Source: Caballeronia sp. NK8 (GTDB lineage: Bacteria > Pseudomonadota > Gammaproteobacteria > Burkholderiales > Burkholderiaceae). From it: a stretch of DNA of 64,000 nt. Of this stretch, positions 1 to 7,440 are shown in pieces (the first letter of the stretch is position 1; each line of letters starts with the position of its first letter). The position numbers and the translations under genes are program-made. The stretch is from positions 806,001-870,000 of the forward strand of contig NZ_AP024326.1 of the NCBI RefSeq assembly GCF_018408855.1. The letters run 5' to 3'. The notes under the pieces are model-generated. The model did not search any database. It had not been told where the DNA came from and saw nothing but the letters and a program-made list of their open reading frames with translations.

Positions 1-460
1 TGCCGTCGCCGAGCTGGATGCCGCCGTCGATGTCCTCGCGTTCGAAGTTGAGCGGCGCCGACGACGTAGTGAGCTGCACATCGACGTCCTCATACTGGCG
101 ATGAAAACTGGCGAGCCGCGGGATGAGCCAACGGACCGCGAACGTGGCGGGGCATCGGATCTTGAGTACCTGCGAGCGGCGCCCCGCCGTACGAATGCTG
201 TCGGTCGCCTGGCGCAGGCCCGCGAAGAACGGCATCAGTTCGGCGAGATAGCGCGCGCCCGCCGAAGTCAGTTCGAGCCGGCCCCGGACGCGCTCGAACA
301 ACTGCACACCGAGAAAGCGTTCGAGCGTCTTCACCTGTCGGCTCACCGCCGCCGGGGTCACCGCGAGTTCGCTGGCCGCTTTCGATACGCTCAGCAGACG
401 CCCGGTCGCTTCGAAAGCGCGTATCGCATTCAGGGAAGGCAGCGGTGCGGGACGGTCCAT
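1..460 (-). CDS. LysR-family regulator, GcvA-like (C-terminus outside window)
   Basis: The first 153 codons of a LysR-type transcription factor are visible; the gene runs off the left edge. The start ATG at 460 opens a protein beginning MDRPAPLPSLNAIRAFEATG. A winged helix-turn-helix follows at about residues 8-65, with the typical AVSRQVKTLE recognition helix. The start of the effector-binding domain comes next (TFAVRWLIPRLASF, about residues 100-115). The RAFEATGR opening and WLIPRL segment are typical of the GcvA branch. Its target cannot be read from this window. The next gene (dehydrogenase at 727) is also on the minus strand, so no divergent partner is visible on this side. Confidence 0.85.
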   Translation of the reverse strand, partial: MDRPAPLPSLNAIRAFEATGRLLSVSKAASELAVTPAAVSRQVKTLERFLGVQLFERVRGRLELTSAGARYLAELMPFFAGLRQATDSIRTAGRRSQVLKIRCPATFAVRWLIPRLASFHRQYEDVDVQLTTSSAPLNFEREDIDGGIQLGDG

Positions 461-726
461 GAAAATCGGCCTGAGAGACGGGATCTCGAATACTGACTCA
501 AAATCGCGCCAACTGAAAAGCTGAAAATCAATGACGTGTTCACAGACTGAAATGCTTGGGGTCGCTATGACGCGTAGTGCGCCGGGGAACGCGCGTCGTT
601 TATTTGAACGCACGCGCGATCGCCGCACACACGGCCGAACTCTGGCAATCGCTCAAGGTGACAAAACGCAGACCGTCGACAACCGCTTCCGGATAAGCGT
701 TTCGTATTCGTCCCGCGACCGAAGGG

Positions 727-1590
727 TTAAGGCGTCAATGCGCCGCCCGTTTCGATCGTGTATTTCGCCATGGCAGACCAGTCTCGCTCACCCATGCCCG
801 CCGCGACGGTTTCGCTCATGCGCGCATTGACCGCCGCGAGCATCGGCAAAGCGCGGCCTGCGTCCGCAGCCGCCTCCGAGGCGAGCCGCAGATCCTTCAG
901 CCCGAGCGTCGCCTTGAAGCCCGGTTCGTAGCGCTCGTTCGCGATGTTTGCCGAGTACACCTGATACGAGCGGCTGCCGAATAGCGTATTCAGAATCACA
1001 TCGAAGAAGCGCTCGCGCGCCAGACCGTTCGCTTCGGTGATCACAACGGCCTCGGCCATCGCTTCGATCGCCATTGTGATCATCATGTTGCAGGCGATCT
1101 TCGCCGCGTTCGCGGTCGGCGCTTCGTCCCCCATGTCCCAGATGCGCCCGCCGATCACATCGAGCAACGGACGAACCTTCGCGATCGCATCCGGCGGACC
1201 GCCCGCCAGCACGTTGAGTTCGCCCTTCGCCGCGACATCGGGACGTCCGAGCACGGGCGCGGACACATAACCGATATCCGCCACCGCATGTGCATCGACG
1301 AGTTCGCGTGCGAAAGCCACCGAAATCGTCGATGTCACCACGTGCACGAGTCCGCGCCTTGCCTGCGCCAGCACGTCGGACGCGATCAATGTCGCGCGAA
1401 TCGCGTCGTCGTCGGAAAGCATGGTAAAGACGGCGTCGCCCTTGAACGCTTCAGCGGGCGACGCGACCATCGTCACGCCCGCGACCGATCCGCCCGAGCG
1501 GTTCCACGCTTTCACGTGGTGTCCTGCATCGGCGAGATTGCGCGCCATCGCGCGTCCCATCGCGCCGAGTCCGATGATGCCGATATCCAT
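727..1590 (-). CDS. NAD(P)-dependent beta-hydroxyacid dehydrogenase (3-hydroxyisobutyrate dehydrogenase family)
   Basis: 287 residues, the family's normal length. The N-terminus carries the Rossmann signature IGIIGLGAMGRAMARNL (residues 3-19). NAAKIACNMM at mid-protein matches the catalytic-lysine helix of 3-hydroxyisobutyrate/tartronate semialdehyde dehydrogenases (G/NxxxKxxxN). It should oxidise a beta-hydroxyacid or reduce the semialdehyde, in the cytoplasm. A good ribosome site (AAGGAGCAAAGGA) precedes the ATG. It lies 21 bp downstream of the alpha/beta hydrolase and is the last gene of a unit divergent from a TetR gene, so the substrate may be made by that hydrolase. Exact substrate unknown. 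Some imine reductases share the fold and remain an alternative. Confidence 0.85.
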   Translation of the reverse strand: MDIGIIGLGAMGRAMARNLADAGHHVKAWNRSGGSVAGVTMVASPAEAFKGDAVFTMLSDDDAIRATLIASDVLAQARRGLVHVVTSTISVAFARELVDAHAVADIGYVSAPVLGRPDVAAKGELNVLAGGPPDAIAKVRPLLDVIGGRIWDMGDEAPTANAAKIACNMMITMAIEAMAEAVVITEANGLARERFFDVILNTLFGSRSYQVYSANIANERYEPGFKATLGLKDLRLASEAAADAGRALPMLAAVNARMSETVAAGMGERDWSAMAKYTIETGGALTP

Positions 1591-1611
1591 TCCTTTGCTC
1601 CTTGCATAAAA

Positions 1612-2610
1612 TCAGACGATGCCTGAGATCCAGTCGAGCACGGGTGCAAGTGCCTCGTCTGAATTCTTCTCGTAGATCAGGCCGTGGCCATTGCCGTGCA
1701 CGCCGTGATCGGCGAGATTCAGCACCTGTGCCGATGCACCGCATGCGTTGAGAAACGCCGCCGTCGGCGGATTGGCTGCTGCGAACGCCGACGCTTCGGC
1801 GGTGACGATGAGAATCGGCACCGCACTGAGCGATGGCAGCGTGTAATCGCCCGGGCGGGCGTGGCGTAGCGCATCCGGATCGCTGACGGGCGGCTCGAAG
1901 CGCAGCGGCGCGGCCGTCGGTCCCCAGCACATCGCGCCGATGTTCGGGATCGTCGCAAAAGGCGGTCCCATCGGTTCGATCGCGGCGACCGCCTTGACGA
2001 GATGCGGACGACGATCGGCAATGAGCCAGCCGTCCGGACCCGACGCCGAATGCGTGATCAATATCGCCGGGCCGATGCGATCGAGCAACGCGGCTGCGCG
2101 ATCCGCGTCCATCGCCTGCGATGCTTCGAGGTCTTGCGGCAAGGGCCCGTAGCCGGCGATGAATTCGTCCATCGCGGGTGCATCGTCGGCGGCGAATGGC
2201 CATTGCGTGTGAGCCGCATCATCGCCCGGAAAGTAGATCTGACGGCCGCCTTCATAGGAAAACGGCGGACCCATGGGCCCGAGCGTGTCTACGTGATACG
2301 GCGACCTTCCGTGTCCCGGACGATCGACGACGAACACCGCATAGCCGGCTTCGACCAGACGCTGTGCCCAGCCGGGGCGCCCATCGGGTGTATCGAACCA
2401 TTCGGTACCCTGAAAGCCGCCTCCGTGCATCAGGACGATCGGCCATTCGCGCGTAAGCGTCTCGGGCGCCTCCCATTCGACGAACAACGGCCCGCGCTGA
2501 TATGTGCGTGCGCCGCTGACGACACGCTCGCCCGGCACCCAGAAATGGCCGCGTCGGATCGTACGCACGGGGGCGCTGGTCCACGGCTGGAACAACCCAG
2601 TCATATGCAT
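1612..2610 (-). CDS. Alpha/beta hydrolase
   Basis: About 332 residues from the ATG at 2610 (MHMTGLFQ); a second ATG two codons on is equally possible. The open frame extends further upstream, but there it overlaps the EthD remnant and shows no family resemblance. The oxyanion region is VLMHGGGFQGTEWFDTPDGR. The nucleophile elbow is probably THSAS (LITHSASGPDGW), and the catalytic His lies in DHGVHGNGHG near the C-terminus. No signal peptide. It is likely a cytoplasmic esterase or lactonase. It shares the TPDGR-x-GW block and the terminal HGN-x-H block with the lipoprotein hydrolase at 6252, so the two are paralogs. Co-transcribed with the dehydrogenase downstream and the EthD remnant upstream. 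Confidence 0.85.
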   Translation of the reverse strand: MHMTGLFQPWTSAPVRTIRRGHFWVPGERVVSGARTYQRGPLFVEWEAPETLTREWPIVLMHGGGFQGTEWFDTPDGRPGWAQRLVEAGYAVFVVDRPGHGRSPYHVDTLGPMGPPFSYEGGRQIYFPGDDAAHTQWPFAADDAPAMDEFIAGYGPLPQDLEASQAMDADRAAALLDRIGPAILITHSASGPDGWLIADRRPHLVKAVAAIEPMGPPFATIPNIGAMCWGPTAAPLRFEPPVSDPDALRHARPGDYTLPSLSAVPILIVTAEASAFAAANPPTAAFLNACGASAQVLNLADHGVHGNGHGLIYEKNSDEALAPVLDWISGIV

Positions 2611-2617
2611 ACCCTGC

Positions 2618-2932
2618 TCAGAGCGGCATCGCGCGTGAGCGATGCGCGGCCAGATCGGTGAAATTCGGCAGGTCCGCCATGACGTCGGCAGACTCCGGCG
2701 AGGAAAAAGCCGCATCGACCGATGCTTCGTCACGGAAGCGGCATTCGCAGATCGCAAGCGTGCCCGTGTGATCCAGTGCAGGAAAAAACGCCGCAACGCG
2801 TTCGAGACCGTATCGCGCCCAATGCCGCATCACGAGCGGCAAATGACGATCGACGTACTACGCGCGATCGAAACGCGCGCTGGATTCACCTTCATAAGCC
2901 ACGTAGATCGTGACGCCGGATTCATGCTCCAT
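2618..2932 (-). pseudogene. EthD-family small protein interrupted by an in-frame amber codon
   Basis: The frame from the ATG at 2932 begins MEHESGVTIYVAYEGE and ends eight bases before the hydrolase start. It has the length (about 104 codons) and motifs of EthD proteins: DRHLPLVMRHW near the start and ADLPNFTDL at the end. Codon 25 (2858-2860, read on the minus strand) is TAG, where the family normally has the first Tyr of a YYV motif. The reading frame is otherwise intact, so this is either a recent point nonsense mutation or a sequencing error. A TTG at 2842 could restart translation of the last 74 codons. EthD proteins are small ferredoxin-like-fold partners of degradative enzymes. Confidence 0.75.
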
Positions 2933-2982
2933 CGTTTCCTCCTGATATTTGCCGAAGGCTCATGTCGATGCTCTTGAATTAA

Positions 2983-3043
2983 ACTAGTGATCACTATATT
3001 ATTCAATCATTGACGACGCAAGGTTTTTATAGTGACCACTAGC
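2983..3043. promoter_or_regulatory. Pair of near-mirror operator sites for the divergent TetR regulator
   Basis: ACTAGTGATCACTATA at 2983-2998 and TATAGTGACCACTAGC at 3028-3043 are reverse complements of each other at 14 of 16 positions. Each is itself close to palindromic around GTGAYCAC. They lie between the EthD/hydrolase unit and the TetR gene, and the second includes the TetR start codon. This is the arrangement expected for autoregulation plus control of the divergent operon. Binding by this TetR is inference. Confidence 0.6.
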
Positions 3044-3631
3044 TTAAAAAGCGGATCGAAGCCGGGACGCGGCCGCCCGCGCGCCTTCGATCCCGAAGCG
3101 GGGCTCGCAGTCGGCCAGCGCATGTTTCACGCGGCGGGTTACGATGCGGTCGGCCTGAGCGCATTGACGACCGAACTCGGCATCACACCGCCGAGCTTCT
3201 ATACGGCGTTCGGTAGCAAAGCGGCATTTTTCCAGCGCGTGCTGGAGCGCTATGCGAACACCGAACTCGCGCTCGCGGACATTCTGTTGCCGCATCGGCC
3301 TGCTTCGGAGGCGCTCGCGGATCTGCTCGAACGTGCAGCGCGCACTTACGCACACGATCCCGAACGCACCGGATGCCTCGTGCTGGAGGCCGCGCGCGGC
3401 CACTCGGAGTGCGAAAGCGCGGTGCTCGCGCGTCAGGTCGCGGAACGGCGCCGCGCGCAGATTCGCGCGTTCGTGGCGAAGACGCATCCGCGTCGGGCGG
3501 ATGCGGCGACGGACTACGTCGCTACGGTCATGTCGGGTTTGTCGGGCAGTGCGCGGGAAGGCATGTCGGCGGCGCGGCTGGTCAAGGTGGCGAAGGCCGC
3601 CGGTGTGGGACTCGCGGCTTTGCTGGGCTGA
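3032..3631 (+). CDS. TetR/AcrR-family transcriptional regulator
   Basis: 199 residues from a GTG start preceded by AAGG. The GRGRPRAFDPEAGL lead and helix-turn-helix (GYDAVGLSALTTELGITPPSFYTAFGSK split over about residues 35-65) are typical of the TetR_N domain. The C-terminal half is the ligand domain of the AcrR/YcdC type. It is divergent from the EthD-hydrolase-dehydrogenase unit, with two mirror operator sites between, so it most likely represses that unit and itself. The start codon lies inside the downstream operator, so bound repressor could also block initiation. The inducer is unknown. Confidence 0.9.
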   Translation: MTTSLKSGSKPGRGRPRAFDPEAGLAVGQRMFHAAGYDAVGLSALTTELGITPPSFYTAFGSKAAFFQRVLERYANTELALADILLPHRPASEALADLLERAARTYAHDPERTGCLVLEAARGHSECESAVLARQVAERRRAQIRAFVAKTHPRRADAATDYVATVMSGLSGSAREGMSAARLVKVAKAAGVGLAALLG

Positions 3632-3910
3632 GCGCGGCATCCGGATATCGCGCGATAAATCGCTTCGCCGAGGCTTTCATAGCCGATACCACGACACGGA
3701 CCGCGGTTGATCGAACGGCGAATCGCTTCGCAGACGGCGGCGGGAAGATGCTTCTGCGAAGCCGCCCAGTGCGAGACGACACTTGCGTGCTTCGCCATCC
3801 ATCAGCAACGTGCGTGCTTTACGAGCATCCGTCAGCACGCGCGGTTGCCTTAACGGTCCGCCCTCCTCTCGACACTTGCGCTATCCACTTGCGCGATGAA
3901 AGCGCGTTCC

Positions 3911-5323
3911 TTAGATATGCGACAGGTCGGGATACAGACCACGCACCGGACTGACCGCTTCCAGCAATGAGGCGAGGTGCAGGAGTGTCGATTCCGCCAG
4001 CCACGGTGCGACGAGTTGCACGCCGATCGGCAGCCCTTCGCGGCTCGTACCGAACCTCAACGTCAGCCCCGGCAGCCCGGTCACGTTGAGAGGCGCAGTC
4101 GCAGTCATCACGTGCAACGAAGATACCGTCTGCCCGTCGATGTTGAATTCCGCAGCGTCGTGTTCGTGTGCGGGCACCGGGGTTACGATGGTCAGTAACG
4201 CGTCGTAGCGCTGGAAGTACTCTGCGAAGCCATCGCGCAGTCGTTCCGCCTGCTGCTCAGCATCGACGAAATCGGCAATCGACGTGTCCGGCGTGTCATA
4301 GACTGCCTGGACATGTTTGAATATCTTGTCTTCGTGCCCGGCCGTCACTTTTTTGAAGGCGGGCTTGGTTTCCATGACCTGAAGCTTCCAGAGCAATTCG
4401 AGCGCGTTGATCTGCTCGAGCACCGGAATGCGCACGGGTTCCACGATCACGCCTAACCCTCGCAGGGCTTCAGCGGAGGCGTTCACGGTTGCCGCGACGT
4501 CCGCGTCCACGGGCGCGAAAGCATCGATGAGCAAGCCCACCCGAAGCGGCCGGCCCGGTGTGGAGCCCACGCCGGCATCCAGCCTGACCGGAGCCGTTGA
4601 AAAACCGTCTGCGCCGTCAGGACCTCCCAGCAGCGAATAGGCCAGCGCGATATCGCGAACGCTGCGTGCAATCGGACCGATGTGCCAGAAACGACGGGGT
4701 ACGCGCGGCCAGATACCCGTCATCGGAATCCGTCCGTGCGTGGCTTTGAGACCAACGACGCCGGTCAATGCGGCCGGGCCGCGCACGGAGATCGCGACAT
4801 CGGTTGCGAGACCGATCGGCGACATCAGTGCCGCGACAGCCGCGGACTCGCCACCGCTCGATCCACCCGGCGTGCGATCCAGATTCCAGGGGTTTCTCGT
4901 GCGTCCCGAAAGCAGGTTATCGGTTTCGATCCAGAACGAAAATTCAGGGTGATTGGTTTTCGCGAGCAGAATGCCGCCCGCCTTTTTCATGCGCACGACA
5001 CTGGTCGCATCGGTGTCGGGCACGCGTCCCTTGAAAATGGGCGAAGCACGTTGCGTCAGCACGCCAGCGGTGTCGATAGAGTCCTTTGCGGGGAAGGGCA
5101 CGCCATGCAGTGGCCCAAGTTCTTTACCTGCCATAACTTCTGCTTCCGCGACTCGCGCGTTTTTGAGTGCGTCGTCGGCGACAGTAACAATTGCATTGAT
5201 CTTGTGATCCACTGCACCGATGCGATCGAGATGCGCCTGCATGACTTCCACCGGCGAAACTTCCTTGGTACGGATCAGTTCAGCGAGCCTGGTTGCGTCT
5301 TGGGAGATGAGATCGATGGACAT
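3911..5323 (-). CDS. Amidase signature family hydrolase with altered oxyanion loop
   Basis: 470 residues from the ATG at 5323, chosen because GAAAGG lies eight bases upstream; a TTG 15 bases earlier is in frame but has no ribosome site. The Ser-cisSer-Lys triad can be placed: Lys80 in PFPAKDSID, Ser155/156 in TPGGSSGGES, and Ser179 in DVAISVRGP. Most relatives have GGS at the last site, where the backbone of the two glycines forms the oxyanion hole; here it reads AIS. It may therefore be a divergent or weak amidase. The gene is divergent from a TetR gene with a long perfect palindrome between, suggesting inducible control. Substrate unknown. Confidence 0.85.
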   Translation of the reverse strand: MSIDLISQDATRLAELIRTKEVSPVEVMQAHLDRIGAVDHKINAIVTVADDALKNARVAEAEVMAGKELGPLHGVPFPAKDSIDTAGVLTQRASPIFKGRVPDTDATSVVRMKKAGGILLAKTNHPEFSFWIETDNLLSGRTRNPWNLDRTPGGSSGGESAAVAALMSPIGLATDVAISVRGPAALTGVVGLKATHGRIPMTGIWPRVPRRFWHIGPIARSVRDIALAYSLLGGPDGADGFSTAPVRLDAGVGSTPGRPLRVGLLIDAFAPVDADVAATVNASAEALRGLGVIVEPVRIPVLEQINALELLWKLQVMETKPAFKKVTAGHEDKIFKHVQAVYDTPDTSIADFVDAEQQAERLRDGFAEYFQRYDALLTIVTPVPAHEHDAAEFNIDGQTVSSLHVMTATAPLNVTGLPGLTLRFGTSREGLPIGVQLVAPWLAESTLLHLASLLEAVSPVRGLYPDLSHI

Positions 5324-5374
5324 GGCAAAGCCTTTCAAAGTGTCGGGAAAGTAGCGGACAAAGCCAGGCGCGAT

Positions 5375-5400
5375 TCCAACCTAACGTTTGTTAGGTTGGA
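5375..5400. promoter_or_regulatory. Perfect 11-bp inverted repeat operator overlapping a promoter
   Basis: TCCAACCTAAC (5375-5385) and GTTAGGTTGGA (5390-5400) are exact reverse complements around the spacer GTTT. A TATAAT box lies at 5411-5416, and TTTGTT at 5387-5392 sits 18 bases before it as a possible -35, so the palindrome covers the -35 of the TetR gene and lies about 50 bases above the amidase start. This is a classic TetR-type operator for divergent control. Binding itself is inference. Confidence 0.75.
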
Positions 5401-5490
5401 GACTAGGCGTTATAATCCGCCTTGTCAACATGCTTTGATCCGCCCGGATGCACGATTCCGAGGCGGCTTATCTTCATCGAGGGGACATTC

Positions 5491-6066
5491 GTGGCGAACG
5501 AGGCCGGTACCAACTCCAGTGACAAAATCCTGGCAGTCGCGACAAAGATTGCGCAGGCGCACGGCTACGGCGGACTGAACCTGCGTACTCTGGCGCAGGA
5601 AGTGGGTATCAAGGCTGCGAGCCTCTACCACCATTTCCCGAGCAAGGCCGACCTCGCAGCCGCAATGGCCAAGCGTTACTGGGAGGATGCGGCGGCGGCG
5701 CTGGAAGTGCTGTCGGCCGAGACGCCCGAGCCTGTCGACCGCCTGCGCCAATACCCGGGGACATTTCGCGTGGCGCTTGCGAACGACAACCGCATGTGCA
5801 TGGCCAGCTTCATGACGGCGGAGTATGACGACCTGCCCGACATCGTGAAGAAAGAGGTCCAGAGCTTTACCGATGTCAACGTCGCGTGGCTCGGCAAGAC
5901 GCTCGTGGAGGCGAAGATCGTCGGTTCGCGGGACGCTAAAAAGCGGGCACGCGCCATATTCGCCGCAGTCTCGGGCGCGCAACTGATGGCGCGAGGACGC
6001 TCCGACATCAAGCTCTTCGACGATCTGATCGAGAGCTATCGGGTAGCAGGACTCTTACCGGCGTAG
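5491..6066 (+). CDS. TetR/AcrR-family transcriptional regulator
   Basis: 191 residues from a GTG at 5491 preceded by GAGGGGA; the open frame reaches back to 5422 but the extra residues do not resemble the family. Helix-turn-helix: LNLRTLAQEVGIKAASLYHH then FPSKADL (about residues 27-55). The C-terminal domain is of the TetR_C type with QLMARGRSD near the end. It is divergent from the amidase gene, across a perfect 26-bp palindrome that overlaps its own promoter, so it is the probable repressor of both genes. Inducer unknown. Confidence 0.9.
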   Translation: MANEAGTNSSDKILAVATKIAQAHGYGGLNLRTLAQEVGIKAASLYHHFPSKADLAAAMAKRYWEDAAAALEVLSAETPEPVDRLRQYPGTFRVALANDNRMCMASFMTAEYDDLPDIVKKEVQSFTDVNVAWLGKTLVEAKIVGSRDAKKRARAIFAAVSGAQLMARGRSDIKLFDDLIESYRVAGLLPA

Positions 6067-6251
6067 AAATAAAGAAAGGCCGTAACGGGCCGCTGTGAAG
6101 GCCCTGCTTCCGGGCCGGTGTATCGACGACGAGCGACGCCTCCGGCTTCGCACGGTCGGCCGATGCAGCACTATAATCGTCCGGCGCAAAACAACCACGG
6201 CCTGAGATACGCCTCATCGGCCTAACGAGAATGTACCCGGAGGAGACGTCC

Positions 6252-7349
6252 ATGACTTTGCTTGTCGCACGCATCGCAAAGATGGGTTCCATCGCGCTAT
6301 GCGTGGCATCTTTACTCGGGGCATGCGGTACGGCGCAATCGCCACGAATGGATGCAACCGATCTGCATGCCCCCTTGGAGATTCAATCGCAGGGTAGCTT
6401 CTTCGTCGGCGGCGCCTCCCGGCCAGCGAGCGATCTGAGCGGCACGAACGAGGGACCGGAAGTGACCCGGCAGGGAACGATCACGACGGGCCAGATGTAC
6501 GTGCAGTATCAAGTGCCGGTCGGAGCGAGCCACCTGCCCGTCGTGATGATTCACGGCGGAGCATTGAGTGGACAGGGTTATGACACGACGCCAGACGGAA
6601 GAATGGGCTGGAGCGAGTATTTCGTTCGCCAGAAACGTCCGGTGTATGTGGTGGACCAGGTCGGACGGGCGCGGTCGGGTTACGACGGATCGAAAGTCAA
6701 CGCAGTGAAGATGGGACACCTGCCCGCGAACGAGTTGCCGCCGGTTCTCAACATCGGGCACGAGATGGCGTGGACGTGGTTCAGGATAGGCCCGAAGTTC
6801 GGCGTGCCATTCGCGGACACTCAGTTTCCTGTCGACGCGGTCGACGCATTCTACAAAATGTGGATTCCCGACTGGAATGCCGCTTTGCCTGCGCAGAATC
6901 CCACCTTTGCGAATCTGGCTGCGCTGTCGAACAAGCTTGGCGGTGCCGTACTGATGGGACACTCCGAATCGTTCATGTTTCCCGAGCGGGCGGCGCTCGT
7001 CGATTCGAGTCACATCAAGGGCATCATCAGTCTGGAGAGCGGATATGCCTGCAACACGACCTTTACTGCCGAGCAGCGCGCGACGCTTTCCAGGATTCCC
7101 ATTCTGATCGTGTTTGCCGATCATCATCGTGACGCGCCGGAACCTTTCGCGTCAACATGGACGAAGTCGATGGCGCAATGCCGTTCTTTTGCCGACGATA
7201 TCCGCGCCGTCGGCGGCGATGTCACGTTCATCCATCTGCCCGAACTCGGCATCCACGGCAATACGCACATGTTCATGCTCGACAAGAACAATCTTCAGAT
7301 CGCCGACCTGCTGATTCAATGGATCAACGAGCACGTCGAGCACAAGTAA
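6252..7349 (+). CDS. Lipoprotein alpha/beta hydrolase
   Basis: 365 residues from the ATG at 6252, preceded by GGAGGAGA; an in-frame ATG at 6231 lies upstream of that ribosome site. The N-terminus is a lipoprotein signal peptide ending in the lipobox LLGAC, so the enzyme should be lipid-anchored on the periplasmic side. Hydrolase motifs: VVMIHGGALSGQGYD, nucleophile elbow MGHSES, and a terminal ELGIHGNTHMF with the likely catalytic His. It shares the TPDGR-x-GW and HGN-x-H blocks with the cytoplasmic hydrolase at 1612. A TATAAT at 6172-6177 may be its -10 box. Probable esterase or lactonase acting on an incoming substrate; substrate unknown. Confidence 0.85.
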   Translation: MTLLVARIAKMGSIALCVASLLGACGTAQSPRMDATDLHAPLEIQSQGSFFVGGASRPASDLSGTNEGPEVTRQGTITTGQMYVQYQVPVGASHLPVVMIHGGALSGQGYDTTPDGRMGWSEYFVRQKRPVYVVDQVGRARSGYDGSKVNAVKMGHLPANELPPVLNIGHEMAWTWFRIGPKFGVPFADTQFPVDAVDAFYKMWIPDWNAALPAQNPTFANLAALSNKLGGAVLMGHSESFMFPERAALVDSSHIKGIISLESGYACNTTFTAEQRATLSRIPILIVFADHHRDAPEPFASTWTKSMAQCRSFADDIRAVGGDVTFIHLPELGIHGNTHMFMLDKNNLQIADLLIQWINEHVEHK

Positions 7350-7440
7350 TCGAGACAGACGCATCGATGCCTGGCGGATCTCACGCGGCAATGGGCGGAC
7401 GACGATGCGAGCGAACCTGCTCCTCGTCGCCGGCCGTCAG

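Noticed and set aside
1612..2796. Longer N-terminus (394 residues) for the hydrolase
   Set aside because: The extra residues are Arg-rich and overlap EthD coding text; the ATG at 2610 lies eight bases after the EthD stop.
6087..6104. Terminator after the second TetR gene (GGGCC/GGCCC)
   Set aside because: Only five pairs with an eight-base loop and no U-run; too weak to call.
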